This document shows, piece by piece, positions 28,596 to 37,381 of a stretch of DNA of 64,000 bases (positions within the stretch are counted from its first letter, which is position 1; every line of letters begins with the position of its first letter). Below the pieces are notes generated by a model, which saw only the letters and a list, made by a program, of their open reading frames with translations, searched no databases and had not been told where the DNA came from. Position numbers and translations under genes: made by a program. Source of the DNA: Acinetobacter genomosp. 15BJ (GTDB lineage Bacteria; Pseudomonadota; Gammaproteobacteria; Pseudomonadales; Moraxellaceae); the NCBI RefSeq assembly GCF_000400715.1, contig NZ_KE007351.1:124001-188000 (forward strand). The letters run 5' to 3'.

Positions 28596-29102
28596 ATGAA
28601 AATTGAAAAAATTCCTGATGCAATTGACCCAAGTTTGAACTTGGAGCAGATTCGTGATGAATGTTTGAAGCTCGCTAAAAAGCGTGCCTATTGGTCAGCG
28701 GGTGCAGCGATTGTACCGATTCCATTTTTTGATGTTGTTGTCGATTTAGGCATGCTGACACAAATCATTCCAGATATTAATGCACGTTTTGGCTTAGCGC
28801 CTGAACATATCAGTGTTTATGATCCTGAAACCAAAAAAGTTCACTGGGATGAACTGCGTAAACGTGGTTTTGAGTTTTCAGGTTTTGTGGTGGCGCGTAC
28901 TGCCATGAAAAAATCATTTAATGGTTTTTTTACCAAAATCGCCACCAAGCAAGTGACTAAATTTATTCCTTTAGGCGGGCAACTTGTTGCAGCCAGTTTA
29001 GGCTATTTCATGATGCGTAAAATCACTGAAGCGCATGTACAAGATTGCTATAACCTTGCCAAACGTATTCAGCAGAAAAGTCGTAGTAGCATTGTGGCTT
29101 AA
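28596..29102 (+). CDS. DUF697-like membrane-associated protein
   Basis: A 168-residue protein of unknown function. The stretch SAGAAIVPIPFFDVVVDLGMLTQIIPDINARFGL resembles the core of DUF697/YcjF-type domains, often found with small GTPases. A second Gly-rich hydrophobic part, FIPLGGQLVAASLGYFMMRKI, lies near the C terminus. I take ATG 28596 (AGGT 8 nt upstream) rather than the in-frame ATG at 28560. It is divergent from recC and stands alone; no GTPase gene is next to it. The family call is moderate. Confidence 0.6.
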   Translation: MKIEKIPDAIDPSLNLEQIRDECLKLAKKRAYWSAGAAIVPIPFFDVVVDLGMLTQIIPDINARFGLAPEHISVYDPETKKVHWDELRKRGFEFSGFVVARTAMKKSFNGFFTKIATKQVTKFIPLGGQLVAASLGYFMMRKITEAHVQDCYNLAKRIQQKSRSSIVA

Positions 29103-29137
29103 AGTTACAACGGTTAGTCCGACCTACCCTTCTTACA

Positions 29138-29170
29138 CATCACTGTAAAATGAAGATGTTTACAGTGATG
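29138..29170. promoter_or_regulatory. Perfect 12-bp inverted repeat
   Basis: CATCACTGTAAA (29138-29149) and TTTACAGTGATG (29159-29170) are separated by ATGAAGATG. There is no T-run after it. It could cap the 3' end of the upstream transcript or be an operator for the transporter gene 120 bp downstream. Confidence 0.4.
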
Positions 29171-29290
29171 CAACAGATCCATAAAAAAACCACACAAATA
29201 CGTTAATATTCACTTAATTTTTTAAGCTTTGATAAAGATTGTATTTTTAACCTCCACATCTTGATGATAAATAGATGATGGAGCGTCATT

Positions 29291-30583
29291 GTGCAAACTA
29301 GCCAATCTCCTTCTCGGGTCCGTTCAATTTTCAACGTGACCAGCGGGAACTTCCTTGAACAATACGACTTCTTTCTGTTCGGACTCTATGCACAAGCCAT
29401 AGGTGAAACCTTTTTCCATTCAGACAGCAGCTATGCAGCGCTGATGAAAACCTTCCTCGTATTTGCAGTCAGTTTTCTCATGCGTCCGATTGGTGCTTTG
29501 GTGCTAGGCCCTTATGTCGACCGAATTGGCCGCCGCCGTGGCCTGATGGTGACCTTGAGCATCATGGCATTTGGTTCTTTAATCATTGCCTTCACACCGA
29601 GTTACGCCAGTATTGGCTTTGCCGCAACCGTGCTGATTTTCGTGGGTCGTTTGGCCCAAGGCTTTTCCGCAGGGGTTGAACTGGGGGGTGTTTCGGTTTA
29701 TTTAGCCGAGATTGCGGAACCTCATAACCGTGGCTTTATTACCAGCTGGCAATCGGCCAGTCAGCAAGTTGCAGTGATTTTTGCAGCCGTTTTGGGTTAT
29801 ATCGTCAGTGTGGTGTTTACCAAGGCTCAGGTCGATGCTTGGGCGTGGCGGATTCCATTTTTTGTCGGCTGTGCCATTATTCCCTTTATTTTCTGGTTGC
29901 GTAAATCCTTAGTTGAAACAGAAGCCTTCGCCTCTCGAAAAGAACATCCAACAACACGACAGATTCTTAGCACCTTAGCTGCCAACTGGAAAATTGTGTT
30001 GGCGGGTGTGTGTATGGTGGCTACCACGACTACTATGTTTTACTTCATTACCGTCTATACCCCAACCTATGGTAAAGAGGTCTTGAATTTAACCCGTAGC
30101 GAAAGTTTGATTGCCACCATTATGGTCGGTCTGAGCAACTTTATTCTATTACCTATTGGCGGGCATCTCTCCGATAAATTTGGGCGTAAGCCGCTGTTGG
30201 TCACGACTACGATACTCATCTTTATCAGTGCTTATCCACTGCTGACGTGGCTCACCCATACCATTAGCCTGTCGCATATGCTGATGGTGTTATTATGGTT
30301 CTCATTGTTATATAGCTTCTATAATGGCGCATTGGTGGTTTCATTGGCGGAAATGATGCCAAGCTCGGTGCGAATTGCTGGATTTTCAGTTGCCTATAGT
30401 TTTGCCACTTCAATTTTTGGTGGGCTGACCCCGATGATTGCCACTTATCTAGTGCAGACATCTGGCAATAAAAGCATGCCTGCATTTTGGCTGATGTTTG
30501 CAGCGATCACTAGTTTGATTGCCACTTTAATCATTTTCCGCCAACAACGGAGTACAGCGCCACAATTGGCAAATAACAATTAA
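29291..30583 (+). CDS. MHS-family citrate/tricarballylate-type MFS transporter
   Basis: Twelve-helix major facilitator protein, 430 residues. It has the family loop motifs GPYVDRIGRRRGLMVTLSIM between helices 2 and 3 and GGHLSDKFGRKPLLVTT between helices 8 and 9. The N terminus VTSGNFLEQYDFFLFGLYAQAI and the FAQGFSAGVELGGVSVYLAEIA-like segment (RLAQGFSAGVELGGV) are typical of the metabolite:H+ symporters, closest in character to citrate (CitA) or tricarballylate carriers. GTG at 29291 has GGAG 8 nt upstream. No citrate or tricarballylate catabolic genes adjoin it, so the substrate is inferred only from family resemblance. Confidence 0.82.
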   Translation: MQTSQSPSRVRSIFNVTSGNFLEQYDFFLFGLYAQAIGETFFHSDSSYAALMKTFLVFAVSFLMRPIGALVLGPYVDRIGRRRGLMVTLSIMAFGSLIIAFTPSYASIGFAATVLIFVGRLAQGFSAGVELGGVSVYLAEIAEPHNRGFITSWQSASQQVAVIFAAVLGYIVSVVFTKAQVDAWAWRIPFFVGCAIIPFIFWLRKSLVETEAFASRKEHPTTRQILSTLAANWKIVLAGVCMVATTTTMFYFITVYTPTYGKEVLNLTRSESLIATIMVGLSNFILLPIGGHLSDKFGRKPLLVTTTILIFISAYPLLTWLTHTISLSHMLMVLLWFSLLYSFYNGALVVSLAEMMPSSVRIAGFSVAYSFATSIFGGLTPMIATYLVQTSGNKSMPAFWLMFAAITSLIATLIIFRQQRSTAPQLANNN

Positions 30584-30598
30584 CGCATGTGACCAGAG

Positions 30599-30626
30599 AC
30601 TCAAGGCAGATTAATCTGCCTTGAGT
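30599..30626. terminator. Bidirectional terminator
   Basis: ACTCAAGGCAGA and TCTGCCTTGAGT form a perfect 12-bp stem with a TTAA loop. It lies between the convergent transporter and pap genes and overlaps the pap stop codon. Confidence 0.85.
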
Positions 30627-32050
30627 TGTTTTAGAATCGCTTTTAATACTTCAATTCGTGCTGAATACTTATCATCGGTTGCAATCACATACCACGGCGC
30701 ATAATCCGTGTTGGTTCGTTTAAACATATCTGCTGCGGCATTGAGATAATCATCCCATTTGTCACGGTTACGCCAATCTTCTTCTGTAATCTTAAAACGT
30801 TTATGTGGTGTTTGTTCGCGCTCTTTAAAGCGAAGCGCTTGCTCATCTTTACTAATTGCCAGCCAGATTTTAACAAGCACCGTTTGGCTATCTACTAAGT
30901 TTTCTTCAAAGCGATTAATTTCGTTATAAGCACGTTGCCACTCGACTGTAGAAGCAAAACCTTCAATCCGCTCAACCAATACCCGACCATACCAGGTACG
31001 GTCAAAGATGGTGATCTTGCCACCATCATTCAATTTGCTCCAAAAACGCCACAAATAAGGACGGCGTAACTCATAACGCTCAGGTGCTGCAATGGTATGA
31101 ATTTCATATTCTCTAGGGTCGAGTTTTTTCACGATGCGCTTAATCGCGCCACCTTTACCCGCCGCGTCCATCCCCTCAAAGGCAATCACCACTTTACGCT
31201 CGTCATAACGTAAGGTATCTGCTACTTTTTTGGTGAGCTTACTTAGCTCATCCTTATAGTCTTCTTTTTCTAAACTGGCTTTTTCAGGTTCAAGTAAAGC
31301 TTTGGGTATCGCAGCTTGCTGCCATTTCTGCGTGACTTTGGTTTGATGCTCAGGCAGCTCTTGCAAAGTCTGTAGTAAATACTGAGCAAAACATTGATCA
31401 CGATGTTTTTCATCTTCACCATCGACAATAAACCAGTCATCGGTAAAGCGCTGACTCAAACCTTGTAAGGTGTCGTACTGCTTTTTGTTGCGCCAATCCA
31501 AACCATGCAATTTATGCCAACGCTGCTCAGAAGCGTCTATCTGATCCAAACGCTTTTGTAGCGATTTCCAAGATAAATCAAACCAGACTTTGACGATATG
31601 AACATGGTTATTTTGCAGATCATGTTCAAATGCCCGCATCTGCTCAACATAAGCATCAAATAAATTTTCATCCAAAGGGTTGGACACATGCATCGCGGTA
31701 GTTAAAAGGTCGCTATACCAGTTACCGAACATCACCACGATTTGCCCTTCCGCAGGAATAAAACGGGTATAGGACTGCCAGAAGGTTTTATTATTTGACA
31801 ACAGCTGAGGAGCATCCGCTTTCACACGTAAATAGCGAGGATCTAACCATTCTCGTAATTGTTTAACCGCCTCTCCCTTACCAGCGAGCTCAATTCCACT
31901 CACTAAAACCAGTACACTTTTGGCATTTTTCTTATCACGGCTATTTTTTAAGGCATATTGTGCTTCAATCAATTCTAAAGAAAGTTCGTCTTCATCACGC
32001 AATTCAAATACTGGCTGTTGTTTACTCATATATTGCTCTAAGCGGCTCAT
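30611..32050 (-). CDS. pap: Polyphosphate:AMP phosphotransferase (two PPK2 domains)
   Basis: Transfers phosphate from polyphosphate to AMP, making ADP. This two-domain PPK2 enzyme is the type characterised from Acinetobacter johnsonii. Both domains are visible: the first with a P-loop VSGIELAGKGEAV at residues 50-62 but a degenerate second motif (VVMFGNWYSDLL), the second with the intact P-loop AFEGMDAAGKGGA near 290 and IFDRTWYGRVLVERIEG near 345. So the C-terminal domain carries catalysis, as known for fused PPK2 enzymes. The length of 479 fits. It is monocistronic; no ppk1 or ppx lies nearby. Confidence 0.93.
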   Translation of the reverse strand: MSRLEQYMSKQQPVFELRDEDELSLELIEAQYALKNSRDKKNAKSVLVLVSGIELAGKGEAVKQLREWLDPRYLRVKADAPQLLSNNKTFWQSYTRFIPAEGQIVVMFGNWYSDLLTTAMHVSNPLDENLFDAYVEQMRAFEHDLQNNHVHIVKVWFDLSWKSLQKRLDQIDASEQRWHKLHGLDWRNKKQYDTLQGLSQRFTDDWFIVDGEDEKHRDQCFAQYLLQTLQELPEHQTKVTQKWQQAAIPKALLEPEKASLEKEDYKDELSKLTKKVADTLRYDERKVVIAFEGMDAAGKGGAIKRIVKKLDPREYEIHTIAAPERYELRRPYLWRFWSKLNDGGKITIFDRTWYGRVLVERIEGFASTVEWQRAYNEINRFEENLVDSQTVLVKIWLAISKDEQALRFKEREQTPHKRFKITEEDWRNRDKWDDYLNAAADMFKRTNTDYAPWYVIATDDKYSARIEVLKAILKQLKAD

Positions 32051-32239
32051 TATTAATATTAAAAATGAGTATAGCCAAAACTAAGTTGATCCCAGAAAAA
32101 CCCTTGTACAGTTTCTGTAGATTCGTTTAGGTGTACTGTTATAGTGACCAATTGTTAAACATTTAGAGTTTATGCTGTCATGGTTCTCCGTTATGATGCA
32201 GCCTATGATTTTACTGTTTTATTTTAATTAAGTTTATAT

Positions 32240-32947
32240 ATGTCAAAACTCTCTGCCTTTGATGATCTATTACTCCAATACAAAGCTTTTAATTATCATA
32301 ATGATGCTGTGCTTGAACAACGTTTACATGAAGTTCAAACCTGGATGAAAGAGCGTATTGCGCATACTCACCAAGAATTTTTTGCTCGCCCTGAAAATCA
32401 ATTGATGGCCCAATATTTTCTCAAACGTCTTTATGGTGGACCTGACTTTGATGCTCTGGCACAACAGATTGAGCGATTACTTAAATTTGCACATAAAGTC
32501 GAAAAATTTGTGCCTGAAAATGGCATCAAGACAGGAACTAAGTCGGTCAGTCTTGCGGTTCTTGCCACACAATTAGATGAACAAGTTGCACAGCAATTAT
32601 TAGCCGACTATCCTGCCGATACGCCACTCACCGATGAGATCATGCGCGATACTTTGGTTAAACTTGATCAAGGTGAAGCACGTTATGAACAATTGCGTTT
32701 ACTTGATGAGTTGGGTGTAACACTCGATAAATATATGCGTTCAACCATGATGTATGCGACTTTTAAAATGTGTAAAGGTTTGGCACATAAATACCACTTT
32801 GATGGCATGTATGAGTTTATCCAAGAAGGTTTTGCTGCAATGAAACCAATGAAATCTGCAGCAACATTCATTCAAACCTTTACTGAAAAAGAACGTGAGA
32901 TCATTGATCGCGTTCATGCAGGACATCCAAATCCATTCCGTAATTAA
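32240..32947 (+). CDS. Unknown all-helical protein (FFLEELY-motif-like)
   Basis: A 235-residue soluble protein, mostly charged helices, with no membrane segment or signal peptide. I know of no function. The segment QLMAQYFLKRLYGGPDFDALAQQIERLL near residue 50 resembles the FFLEELYG-type motif of a conserved gammaproteobacterial family named only by that motif. The C terminus FIQTFTEKEREIIDRVHAGHPNPFR is also distinctive. It sits alone between divergent pap and the ubi genes, with its own terminator. Expression is plausible: TATATG start context and normal codon use. Confidence 0.6.
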   Translation: MSKLSAFDDLLLQYKAFNYHNDAVLEQRLHEVQTWMKERIAHTHQEFFARPENQLMAQYFLKRLYGGPDFDALAQQIERLLKFAHKVEKFVPENGIKTGTKSVSLAVLATQLDEQVAQQLLADYPADTPLTDEIMRDTLVKLDQGEARYEQLRLLDELGVTLDKYMRSTMMYATFKMCKGLAHKYHFDGMYEFIQEGFAAMKPMKSAATFIQTFTEKEREIIDRVHAGHPNPFRN

Positions 32948-32957
32948 TACATGTCTT

Positions 32958-33003
32958 GCGCTCTGAGCTATTCTCAAGTAGTTCAGAGCACGCTATTTTT
33001 TTC
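32958..33003 (+). terminator. Rho-independent terminator before ubiE
   Basis: GCTCTGAGCTA pairs with TAGTTCAGAGC around a short loop, followed by a run of seven or more T. It separates the preceding unknown gene from the ubi genes. Confidence 0.8.
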
Positions 33004-33153
33004 AAATCAACAAGGCGATTAAAAACACTTTTGAGAAAGTGACTTTCTGTATATTATTCATAACAATTACATGCGAAAGCCTGTAAAAAAATACAAAATC
33101 TGTCATCATGCTTGCTGATTCGTGCCGCTAGAGCGAAAGTTTAGGAGAAAACT

Positions 33154-34095
33154 ATGTCTAACGAAAACCAACAGCCTACCCCAGAAGTTGAGCAAAACCC
33201 AAGTTCAGACAAAGTCAGCCCTTTCTTAAACACGCCCCTTCCACAAGGCACGCCACAAGGTCAGCAGCAACCGATCCAACAAGGTGCAGCACAGACCTCA
33301 ACAGCTTCAATCCCAAAATATAACTTACCGCGTGGTGCCAATACTGGCAACGTAGGTGCAACCACACACTTTGGTTATCAAACCGTAAATAGTGATGATA
33401 AAGCACAAAAAGTTGCAGAAGTGTTCCACTCGGTTGCTAGCAAATACGACATCATGAATGACCTGATGTCATTTGGTATCCATCGTATTTGGAAACGTTT
33501 TGCCATTAATATGTCAGGTGTTCGTCGTGGTCAACACGTGCTTGATATTGCAGGTGGTACAGGCGATTTAGCCAAAGTATTTAGCCGTGAAGTGGGTCCA
33601 CAAGGTCATGTGGTTCTTTCAGATATTAACGAATCAATGTTGAATGTTGGTCGTGATCGTCTCATTGATGCAGGTTGTACCAATGTTGATTTCGTACTGG
33701 CCAATGCTGAAACTCTCGAACCCTTTGCAGACAACAGCTTTGACTTACTAACCATCAGTTTTGGTTTACGTAATGTGACCGATAAAGATGCAGCACTCCA
33801 AGCCATGTACCGTGTCTTGAAGCCAGGTGGTCGTTTACTTATTCTCGAATTCTCTAAACCTGTATTTGAACCATTTTCAAAACTGTACGATCTTTATTCA
33901 TTCACTGCATTACCAATTATGGGCAAATTAGTTGCCAATGATTCAGAAAGCTATAAATATCTTGCTGAATCAATTCGTATGCATCCAGACCAACGCACCC
34001 TCAAAGGTATGATGGAAAATGCGGGCTTCCAAAGCTGTGATTACCACAACTTAACGGGTGGTATCGTTGCTGTTCACCGCGGATTCAAACTTTAA
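33154..34095 (+). CDS. ubiE: Ubiquinone/menaquinone C-methyltransferase UbiE, N-terminally extended
   Basis: S-adenosylmethionine-dependent methylase for ring carbon methylation in ubiquinone synthesis. The conserved part begins at [45 protein letters not shown] (about residue 70). It contains the SAM site [16 protein letters not shown] near 128 and [36 protein letters not shown]. Ahead of this is a 65-70-residue Gln/Pro/Ser-rich tail ([20 protein letters not shown]) absent from E. coli UbiE (251 residues). AGGAG lies just before ATG 33154, supporting the long form. It heads ubiE-ubiJ-ubiB. Confidence 0.95.
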   Translation: MSNENQQPTPEVEQNPSSDKVSPFLNTPLPQGTPQGQQQPIQQGAAQTSTASIPKYNLPRGANTGNVGATTHFGYQTVNSDDKAQKVAEVFHSVASKYDIMNDLMSFGIHRIWKRFAINMSGVRRGQHVLDIAGGTGDLAKVFSREVGPQGHVVLSDINESMLNVGRDRLIDAGCTNVDFVLANAETLEPFADNSFDLLTISFGLRNVTDKDAALQAMYRVLKPGGRLLILEFSKPVFEPFSKLYDLYSFTALPIMGKLVANDSESYKYLAESIRMHPDQRTLKGMMENAGFQSCDYHNLTGGIVAVHRGFKL

Positions 34096-34105
34096 GGTTT
34101 AAGAT

Positions 34106-34777
34106 ATGTGGTCGATTTTAGCACTCGGTGCAGTCGAACGTATCATTCATCATGTGATTGATTTGGATGCGATTACCCGTATTCAAATCAATCAGTTACA
34201 AGGTCAATTATTACGTGTTGTGATCAATAGTCCACAACTCTCGGTTGATGTGTTTTTTGATGAAAATAGAGTTCGCCTAGAACCGACCGTGACGGGACAG
34301 AGTCAAACTTCTTCTATTTTTGAACAACGCCCGTTTGATCCTCAAGATAAAATTACGGATGCAACTGCAACACTCCATGTTGAAAATCTAGTTGAGCTGG
34401 TTAAATTATTGCTCAGTGATATGGATCAAATTGGTAATATCCCACTGCAAGGTGACTATCACTTATTGCAAGATATTCAAAAAATTATGCAGCAGGCTGA
34501 GCCTGATCTGGCAGCGCATTTATCTCCATGGATTGGCCCTCAATTGGCACATGAGCTGGGTAAAATTCAACTTGCACCCAAGCATTTGAAACGCTCACTA
34601 CAAAGTCATTTATTTTTTGTTGAAGATGCCTTAAAAGAAGATAGTGGTTTATTTGCCCCACGTTGGCAGATGGACGATCTCAATCGAGAGACACGTCAAC
34701 TCAATCAAGAGCTTGATCGTCTACAGGCAAAACTTCAACAACTCAATACTCAATTCAATCCATCCACACAAGACTAG
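34106..34777 (+). CDS. ubiJ: Ubiquinone biosynthesis accessory factor UbiJ
   Basis: A 223-residue protein with an SCP2-like lipid-binding fold in its first half and a coiled coil at the end (DDLNRETRQLNQELDRLQAKLQQLNTQF). In E. coli UbiJ, with UbiK, organises the soluble complex of aerobic ubiquinone enzymes and binds quinone intermediates. The identification rests on its place between ubiE and ubiB (10 nt after one, 12 nt before the other) plus the fold pattern SVDVFFDENRVRLEPT and ATLHVENLVELVKLL. Sequence conservation in this family is low, so the context carries most weight. Confidence 0.9.
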   Translation: MWSILALGAVERIIHHVIDLDAITRIQINQLQGQLLRVVINSPQLSVDVFFDENRVRLEPTVTGQSQTSSIFEQRPFDPQDKITDATATLHVENLVELVKLLLSDMDQIGNIPLQGDYHLLQDIQKIMQQAEPDLAAHLSPWIGPQLAHELGKIQLAPKHLKRSLQSHLFFVEDALKEDSGLFAPRWQMDDLNRETRQLNQELDRLQAKLQQLNTQFNPSTQD

Positions 34778-34789
34778 GTAAGACTTTAT

Positions 34790-36409
34790 ATGATTCCGCA
34801 TGTTACACGGTTACTCGAACTCTGGCGTATTGCAGCACACTATCGCCTTGATACCTTGTTCCCTGCGGAAGAATTACCAGTAAAAGCTCGTCATGCACTA
34901 AGCCTGATTAAAACGCATCCTGCGGCTTGGTCGAGTCGCGAGAAAAAGAATCCGCTTAAGCTGAAAGAAGCCCTAGAGGATATGGGGCCCTTAGCAATTA
35001 AGCTCGGCCAATTGCTGTCTACGCGTCGTGATTTGATTCCGCCTGAAGTATTATCACAACTGGTGTTATTGCAAGATCGCGTCAAACCGTATGACACTCA
35101 GCTAGCAAAACAGCGCATTCAAGAATCACTCAAAGCAGATGTATCAACCTTATTCTCACGTTTTGATGAGCAACCGCTTGCCGCAGCCTCGATTGCTCAA
35201 GTGCATACAGCGGCTTTGCATGATGGTCGTGAAGTTGTCGTTAAAGTTACTCGTCCCGATATTCGCAGTCAGATTTTACAAGATTTTGAGATTCTGGCTT
35301 GGCTTGGCGATTGGTTAGAAAATCGTTTAGAAGCAGCGCGCGCCCTGCATTTATCAGAAATTATTCAAGATTATCGTCAAATCATCTTAAATGAGCTTGA
35401 TTTAAGTCTTGAAGCAGACAATACCCGCCGTATGCGTCACTATTTTACTGGCTCAAGCATGATGTACGTGCCAGAAGTCTATATGGACAGTAAAGACGTG
35501 ATGGTGGCTGAACGCATCACAGGTGTCCCAATTTCGGATATTGCTACCTTTGATCGTTTAGGTATGGATCGTGCTGATCTGGCTGAAAAAGGCTTAACCA
35601 TTTTCTTCACCCAAGTGTTCCGTGACAACTTCTTCCATGCCGATATGCATCCAGGCAATGTCTTTGTCGAGACCATTAACCCAAGCAATCCACGCTTTAT
35701 CGCGTTGGACTGTGCCATTATGGGTGAATTGTCTAAGCACGATCAAATGACGATTGCACGTATGCTACTGGCGGTGATGAACAGTAACTTCATGCAATTG
35801 ATTCAAATTGTGCATCAAGCAGGTTGGATTCCACCAGGCACAGATCAAGATGCGTTATCACGCGAAATGCGCCGTACAGTTGGCCCAATGGTATCCAAAC
35901 CGATGGATCAACTCGATTTTGCAGGCATTTTGATCCAAGTGATGGATATTGCTCGCCGCTTCCATTTAGAAATTCCACCGCAATTGATGTTATTGCTCAA
36001 AACACTGGTACACGTTGAAGGTCTAGGGACTGATCTCTATCCTCAACTGGATATCTGGAAACTGGCAAAGCCGATTCTGACGGAATGGGTCAAAGCCAAT
36101 ATGAACCCCGTCAAAAACGTGAAAGAGCTGGGACAGCAGATTCCAGACCTATTACTCGGCGCCCAAGATATTCCAGGCTTATTGATTGACAGCTTAAATG
36201 GTCTAAAAAACCAATCCGCTTGGCATGACAAACAACTGCGTGAAATTCAACAAATGCGCTTACAAATGCAACAGCAGCAACGTCGTAGCTGGATATTTGG
36301 TAGCACGATGCTAATTTTGTTGACCATCGCGATTATTAGCCCATGGTTTATCTCAGTCATTCTGATTGTACTGAGTAGCTTAATTGCACTGTGGCGCATT
36401 GCTAAATAA
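34790..36409 (+). CDS. ubiB: Ubiquinone biosynthesis kinase-like protein UbiB
   Basis: Atypical ABC1/ADCK protein kinase-like ATPase needed for ubiquinone synthesis, anchored to the inner membrane. The KxGQ motif (AIKLGQLLSTRRDLIP, near residue 65), the Ala-rich nucleotide loop (PLAAASIAQVHTA), and the catalytic-loop equivalent NFFHADMHPGNVFVE with LDCAIMG are all present. Two C-terminal membrane helices (SWIFGSTMLILLTIAIISPWF, ISVILIVLSSLIALW) complete the family layout. The 539 residues match E. coli UbiB (546). Last gene of ubiEJB; a strong terminator follows. Confidence 0.96.
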   Translation: MIPHVTRLLELWRIAAHYRLDTLFPAEELPVKARHALSLIKTHPAAWSSREKKNPLKLKEALEDMGPLAIKLGQLLSTRRDLIPPEVLSQLVLLQDRVKPYDTQLAKQRIQESLKADVSTLFSRFDEQPLAAASIAQVHTAALHDGREVVVKVTRPDIRSQILQDFEILAWLGDWLENRLEAARALHLSEIIQDYRQIILNELDLSLEADNTRRMRHYFTGSSMMYVPEVYMDSKDVMVAERITGVPISDIATFDRLGMDRADLAEKGLTIFFTQVFRDNFFHADMHPGNVFVETINPSNPRFIALDCAIMGELSKHDQMTIARMLLAVMNSNFMQLIQIVHQAGWIPPGTDQDALSREMRRTVGPMVSKPMDQLDFAGILIQVMDIARRFHLEIPPQLMLLLKTLVHVEGLGTDLYPQLDIWKLAKPILTEWVKANMNPVKNVKELGQQIPDLLLGAQDIPGLLIDSLNGLKNQSAWHDKQLREIQQMRLQMQQQQRRSWIFGSTMLILLTIAIISPWFISVILIVLSSLIALWRIAK

Positions 36410-36428
36410 ATAAGCAGATATACACCTC

Positions 36429-36460
36429 AAAGGCCGTATCCATCGATACGGCCTTTGTTT
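36429..36460 (+). terminator. Rho-independent terminator after ubiB
   Basis: AAAGGCCGTATC and GATACGGCCTTT form a 12-bp stem with a CATC loop, followed by GTTT. It lies 20 nt after the ubiB stop. Confidence 0.88.
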
Positions 36461-36622
36461 CTATGCAACTGCAACATTTTTAGCTAGCCCTTTTGCCCAT
36501 TTAAGCACTTTCTTAAATTCCGGCAGAGCAATAACATTTTAGGCAAGATTTCCGACCACATTAGGCAAAGGCTTTTCATCCTTAAGCAGATAGACGATCA
36601 TCGACTTAACATTGAGGTGCAT
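36461..36622 (-). pseudogene. Small ORF split by an in-frame stop
   Basis: From ATG 36622 the minus strand reads MHLNVKSMIVYLLKDEKPL, continuing PNVVGNLA, then TAA (36541-36539), then in the same frame NVIALPEFKKVLKWAKGLA and KNVAVA before TAG at 36463. Both halves look like protein of the same style (short amphipathic helices, Lys-rich) and there is no frameshift. One base change at the TAA would restore a 53-residue protein. I do not recognise the family. It may instead be the remnant of a larger gene. Confidence 0.4.
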
Positions 36623-36649
36623 CAACACAGATTTTAAAGGAAGAGAGGC

Positions 36650-37249
36650 GTGAGTTTAAGAAATAGCATCAATAACTATGGTTCAATTGCGAAATGGCTG
36701 CATTGGTCAACAGCAATCCTGTTTTTACTTGCTTACTGTAGTGTTTACTACCGCCAGTGGTTTACCGAAAAAGGAACAGCTGAGAACTGGACTGCTTTAC
36801 AACTTCACCTTTCTGTCGGTATCAGCATTGCCGTGATTATTATCCTGCGCATTATCTGGCGTTTGAGCAATCCACAGCCCCGATTAGAACCCGCCAGCCC
36901 CTTGGCAACCTTTGCGGCCCATGCAGGACATTTTGCTCTCTATGCCATTATGATCATTGCCCCACTCACAGGTTATTTAGGTACAGGCGTCAATACTGAG
37001 TTTTTCTTTTTGTTTGAGATTCCTAAATTTGAACACACTTCCTTGTTCCAAAGCTGGGTGGCACAAGGTATGGGCCTAAGTTTTGAACAGTTCGAGAAAC
37101 CGATTGATTTTATTCATAAGCAGATTCTTGGAAAATGGCTGATCTGGATACTGATTTTAGGACATGCAGGTGCAGCACTTTATCATCACTATATCAAGAA
37201 AGATCGTACCCTGATCAAAATGACCACAGGCAAAGATCATTTAAAATAA
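36650..37249 (+). CDS. Cytochrome b561 family protein
   Basis: A 199-residue inner-membrane b-type cytochrome with four helices. Family features are IAKWLHWSTAILFLLAY with the first haem His, LQLHLSVGISIAVIIILRIIWRL with the second, GHFALYAIMIIAPLTGYLGTG, and KWLIWILILGHAGAALYHHYIKKD. Such proteins oxidise ubiquinol or dispose of superoxide (CybB of E. coli), fitting the ubi genes upstream. It starts at GTG 36650, with GGAAGAGAGG close before. A hydrophilic insert (FEIPKFEHTSLFQSWVAQGMGLSFEQ) sits between helices 3 and 4. It is monocistronic as far as can be seen. Confidence 0.88.
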   Translation: MSLRNSINNYGSIAKWLHWSTAILFLLAYCSVYYRQWFTEKGTAENWTALQLHLSVGISIAVIIILRIIWRLSNPQPRLEPASPLATFAAHAGHFALYAIMIIAPLTGYLGTGVNTEFFFLFEIPKFEHTSLFQSWVAQGMGLSFEQFEKPIDFIHKQILGKWLIWILILGHAGAALYHHYIKKDRTLIKMTTGKDHLK

Positions 37250-37381
37250 TTCAATCTGACGTTCACTCAATACCAGTGATTATCATGGGCCTTGTATCGT
37301 GATAGATTTCATTTAAAAAAATCACCGAGATCAGTTAAGATCATGACTGACTGATCTATAAACACTTTAAAAGAACAAAGA

